Of a stretch of 64,000 bases of DNA, positions 60,883 to 64,000 are shown piece after piece; positions within the stretch are counted from its first letter, which is position 1, and each line of letters starts with the position of its first letter. The notes below the pieces were generated by a model that was not told the DNA's origin, ran no database searches, and saw only the letters and a list, made by a program, of their open reading frames with translations. The position numbers and the translations under genes are program-made. Source of the stretch: Perognathus longimembris pacificus (taxonomy: Eukaryota; Chordata; Mammalia; Rodentia; Heteromyidae); NCBI RefSeq assembly GCF_023159225.1, contig NC_063171.1, positions 34,565,378 to 34,629,377 of the forward strand, written 5' to 3'.

Positions 60883-60970
60883 GCCTACATAACTATCTAT
60901 CTACCTACCTATTGGTCTAATATCCATCCATCCATCCATTCATTCATCCATCCATTCATTCATTCATTCA
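60816..60970. repeat. (CTTT)n followed by (CTAC/CTAT) and (CCAT/TCAT) repeats
   Basis: CTTT to 60881, then CTAT/CTAC to 60912, then CCAT/TCAT to 60970, directly in front of a reverse-strand B1. This is likely a degenerated SINE tail. Confidence 0.93.
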
Positions 60971-61095
60971 GTTAGAGACAAGGTCTCACTGTGTAGCCTC
61001 AGCTGATCTTGAACTCAAGATCCTTCTGATTCAGTCTCCCCAGTTGGGAATACAGGTGTACTTGCCACCCTACCCACTCAGGCATCACATTTTAA
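60970..61095 (-). repeat. B1-like SINE
   Basis: 'gagacaaggtctcactgtgt', agcctcagctgatcttgaac, 'ttgggaatacaggtgtactt', gccaccctacccactc. Confidence 0.8.
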
Positions 61096-61619
61096 AGGTC
61101 CCATCACATCAGCAATGTCATTCCAGAGGCTATACTTTGGCTTATGAACCTTTGGTGATTCACTCAAAGCAAGTCCAAGCCAGAGTGCTGACCCAGTCAG
61201 GCTTTCATCCTGAAAACCTCTCCTAAATCACGCTTTTTAGCATCACCCCAGGTTCCCCATTGCCACATTTTTTGTCCATTCACTTGTCAATGAACCATTC
61301 ATTTATTTCCGTATTTTTATTCCTGTGATACCTTAAATTATTTGTAACTGTTCCATTTGGGAGTATTAAGCAGACTGGCATGGTTGCATACCTGACATAC
61401 CTAATATGCAGGATTTTTTCATCTTGCAAAACTGAATTTCCACAGACATTAAACAAGAGCATCCCACAACCTTCCACTCCCCACTACCTTTCTATTTTGT
61501 CAATTATTTCTACCAGTGAGACTACTGTAGATAATTCATATAGGTTGAATCACACAGTGAACATGATTTCAATTTTTTAACATAAAATGTCACCAGAGAC
61601 TAATAAATTGAGAGTTACA

Positions 61620-62385
61620 AGAACCTAGATGCCCCTCAGTAGATGAGTGGATCAGGAAAATATGGTAGATATACACAATGGAATTCTATGCCTCCATCAG
61701 AAGGAATGGCACTGCCCCATTCATAAGGAAATAGAAGGACCTGGAAAAAATCTTATTAAGTGAAGTGACCCAGACCCAAAGAAACATAAAGCCTATGGTA
61801 TCCCTCATAGGGAATAGATAGTACATGATTAGGCTAGTCATGGTAGAAGATCAAAATACCCCAATAGCTACACCCATATGATCACATAAGATGATGCCAA
61901 GTGAAATGAACTTCACATTACAGAAACAAGAGTTATACCACTGTTGTAATTATTATCAACATGCCATGTGAAACCGTACCTTTTGTATTTTTTATTGTCT
62001 GTTTGTTTGTTTGATTGTTTTGTTTAGTTTTGTTTCTCCTGTATTCCCTTCCTGTGGTTGTACCCCCACTACCACTATATCTCATTCAAATACCCTGGAT
62101 ACTGTTTATACGGTTATTAGAACTGGGGAAGGGAAAAGGAATATCAAAATTGAAAGACAAAGGACACAAAACTAAACCATTCCAAAAGCAATACTTACAA
62201 AACCATTTGGTGTAAATCAACTTCACAACTCTTGAGGGGAGAGGGGAAGAGGGAGCTGGACGGGGCGCGGGGGGCGGGGGGCAGAAATGACAGAGGAGGT
62301 AACAAGTTGAACAAGAAATGTACTCACTGCCTTACATATAAATCTCTAACTCCTCTCTACCACACTTTGACAATAAAAAAGTTTG
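61620..62385 (+). mobile_element. 5'-truncated L1 3' end
   Basis: 'acctagatgcccctcagtag', 'caggaaaatatggtagatat', 'acacaatggaattctatgcc' at the end of ORF2, then 3' UTR with a G-rich tract (62236-62282) and a terminal caataaaaaagtttgataaaa. A T/TTTG-rich piece at 61995-62035 appears inserted or expanded. Confidence 0.85.
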
Positions 62386-62707
62386 ATAAAAAAGAAGGCA
62401 ATACCATTTTACATTTATTTATTAAGATGTATGCAAAAACTTTCCTGTCATCAACAAATTCATCTGAAAGCAGGATAGGTGGATTAATCTCAGAGAAAGA
62501 CATTTTAAAACAAAGAGAAGCTGCTGTGATTAATTCATGTATTAAACAGACCTGTATTAAGATATAGTGTCACAGTTCAGAGTTCCAGAGCTCTTTCCTT
62601 TCTTAATGGCATGTAGTTGATGGCATGTGGTACAAATTACGTCATGCTAGATTTAAGAAAGAAGATATTAATGCTGACATCTATTAAAGTAGACTCCCAT
62701 TTATAGT

Positions 62708-62708
62708 T

Positions 62709-62743
<35 letters not shown>

Positions 62744-62822
62744 AGGGAGGGAGGGAAGAAAGGAAGGAGGGAGGAAAAAAGGGAGGGAAAGAGCGAGGGA
62801 AGAAGGAAGAGAGAGAAAGAAA
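62708..62822. repeat. (TG)n and (GGAA/GAGG)n repeats
   Basis: TG units to about 62727, then purine-rich GA, GGAG and GGAA units to 62822. Confidence 0.93.
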
Positions 62823-62849
62823 TGTATTGATGGTTCTTGGCCTCATTAT

Positions 62850-62985
62850 TTTGCAAACCTTAGGAAACAATCTACCAAGTTTCACAAAGAAACTCCATTC
62901 ATCAAGATGCACTGTACTCATAAACTCCTTTGTTAGATAGAACTTTTTTGCAAAACTACACACAAGCAAAAATAAAATCAAATTA
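62850..62985 (+). repeat. ancient L1 3' end
   Basis: 'catcaagatgcactgtactc' then ataaactcctttgttagat and 'tttgcaaaactacacacaag'. Confidence 0.55.
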
Positions 62986-63496
62986 TTGATTGGTTGAAAC
63001 TGCATTGAACCAATGATTTACTTTAAATTGAATTATATATTGAATATTTCTCCACATTGAGATATCTTCTTTCCTAAATTTTAACAATTATTACTTTCTA
63101 CATAAAGTCCATGCATAGCTATTATGTCTTGATTATATCACTCTAAAACACATTTTAAGTCCTAAATTCCAATATTTGTGAACATGACAGTATTTAAAGG
63201 AGATTATTTGTTTATCAAATAAGTATTATTCATTAAGATGAGGACAAATTCAGAGTAGGCCTAAATCTAGCATAACTGGTGTCCCATAGGAAAAGTTATA
63301 AATACATAAACAGAAGACACTGTGACGAATCAGTGGTCAGAGTTGAGCTGCTATAAAACAAAGAATGCCTAGGGATGTCTGAATGGAGAATCAAAGAGGA
63401 TCCCCTCAACAAAAATTTAATAATGAGCATGGATGTTCCAGCACTTAATTTCAGACTTCAAGCATCTCAAACAAATAGAGAATCTTTCTTTTTTTT

Positions 63497-63710
63497 TTTT
63501 TTTTACCAATTAACAGTACATCTTGATCAATGTCACCCTTTTAACATTCTCACCCATCCCTCCCCTACTTCTTAATTTTGTAGAATATATATAGGATTCT
63601 TGACTACATTTCTCCCTCTTCTCCTGGTATTGCTTTCAAACTACCTATTTTGTGGCACTCCTTGTTGGCTTCATTCCTAAGAAGCTTGCCATTTTTGTTG
63701 TTATCTCAAA
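63497..63710 (-). repeat. ancient L1 3' end
   Basis: T run 63488-63504, then 'tacatcttgatcaatgtcac' and 'ttctcacccatccctcccct', like 13785-13830. Confidence 0.65.
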
Positions 63711-64000
63711 TGGTATCTTTCTTACTTTTACAGTGTTTTAACTACCCATGTATCGTAAATAAAAAATCCTTTGGATTGTTTTATTGATTTGGTTTTTTAT
63801 TACTTGAGTAATTTTCAGATTTTTCTGGGACTTGTGTATTTATGAATTGAACAGAATTTTGGTTCTTTTTCCTTTTGGATACTTCTATAATTTATTTTTC
63901 TAATTTTGTGTATTGGTTAGGACTTTCAGAACAAGATTGGATTGTTAGAGTGATAGCAGGAATAGGTATACATGTATTTTCAGATTTAAAATAATATTTT

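Larger units (their letters stand above)
44531..64000. other. intergenic DNA downstream of RGS5
   Basis: No gene was recognised. L1 material dominates after 45.1 kb and is listed separately. Stretches where I see nothing identifiable are 44531-45165, 45315-47050, 48190-49900, 52290-53475, 59855-60700 and 62985-63495. In mammals the neighbouring gene RGS4 lies tens of kilobases beyond the RGS5 3' end, so its absence here is expected. Confidence 0.55.

Noticed and set aside
62250..62285. GC-rich patch as a CpG island or promoter
   Set aside because: It is about 35 bases long and lies inside the G-rich tract of an L1 3' UTR.

Overview
The window is mammalian nuclear DNA, almost certainly from a rodent. 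It carries 7SL-derived B1-like SINEs, tRNA-derived ID-like SINEs (many of them dimers), MIR relics and L1 retrotransposons. The dimeric ID-like element ends in a characteristic 'ccactaggctatatccccagccc' type box and matches what I recall of heteromyid/geomyoid rodents such as pocket mice and kangaroo rats. That species-level guess comes from memory, not from a search.

One protein-coding gene can be supported: RGS5 (regulator of G-protein signalling 5), on the + strand. Four coding exons are present: 26745-26855, 32723-32784, 38398-38564 and 39918-40079. They join in phase and give the C-terminal 166-167 residues of the usual 181-residue protein. The short first coding exon (about 15 residues) was not found, so bases 1-26744 are read as part of intron 1. 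After the stop codon comes a repeat-poor stretch of about 4.4 kb (40080 to about 44500), read as the long 3' UTR with several possible poly(A) signals. The rest, to 64000, is intergenic and dominated by L1.

Layout: 1-26.7 kb is intron 1, with SINEs, a nested retroposon stack at 11.7-14.1 kb, simple repeats and an inverted duplication at 1.6-2.5 kb. 26.7-40.1 kb holds the RGS5 coding exons and introns 2-4, with an AT-rich palindrome at 27.86-28.05 kb. 40.1-44.5 kb is the 3' UTR. 45-64 kb is intergenic: ancient L1 3' ends in both orientations, a long L1 on the minus strand (54.7-59.5 kb) with remains of ORF1 and ORF2 and a young SINE inside it, and microsatellites.

I found no second gene, tRNA or rRNA gene, CRISPR array, or new enzymatic system. 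The unusual signals are structural: the inverted duplication, the retroposed polyadenylated insert, the palindrome, and an atypical splice donor after RGS5 exon 4.
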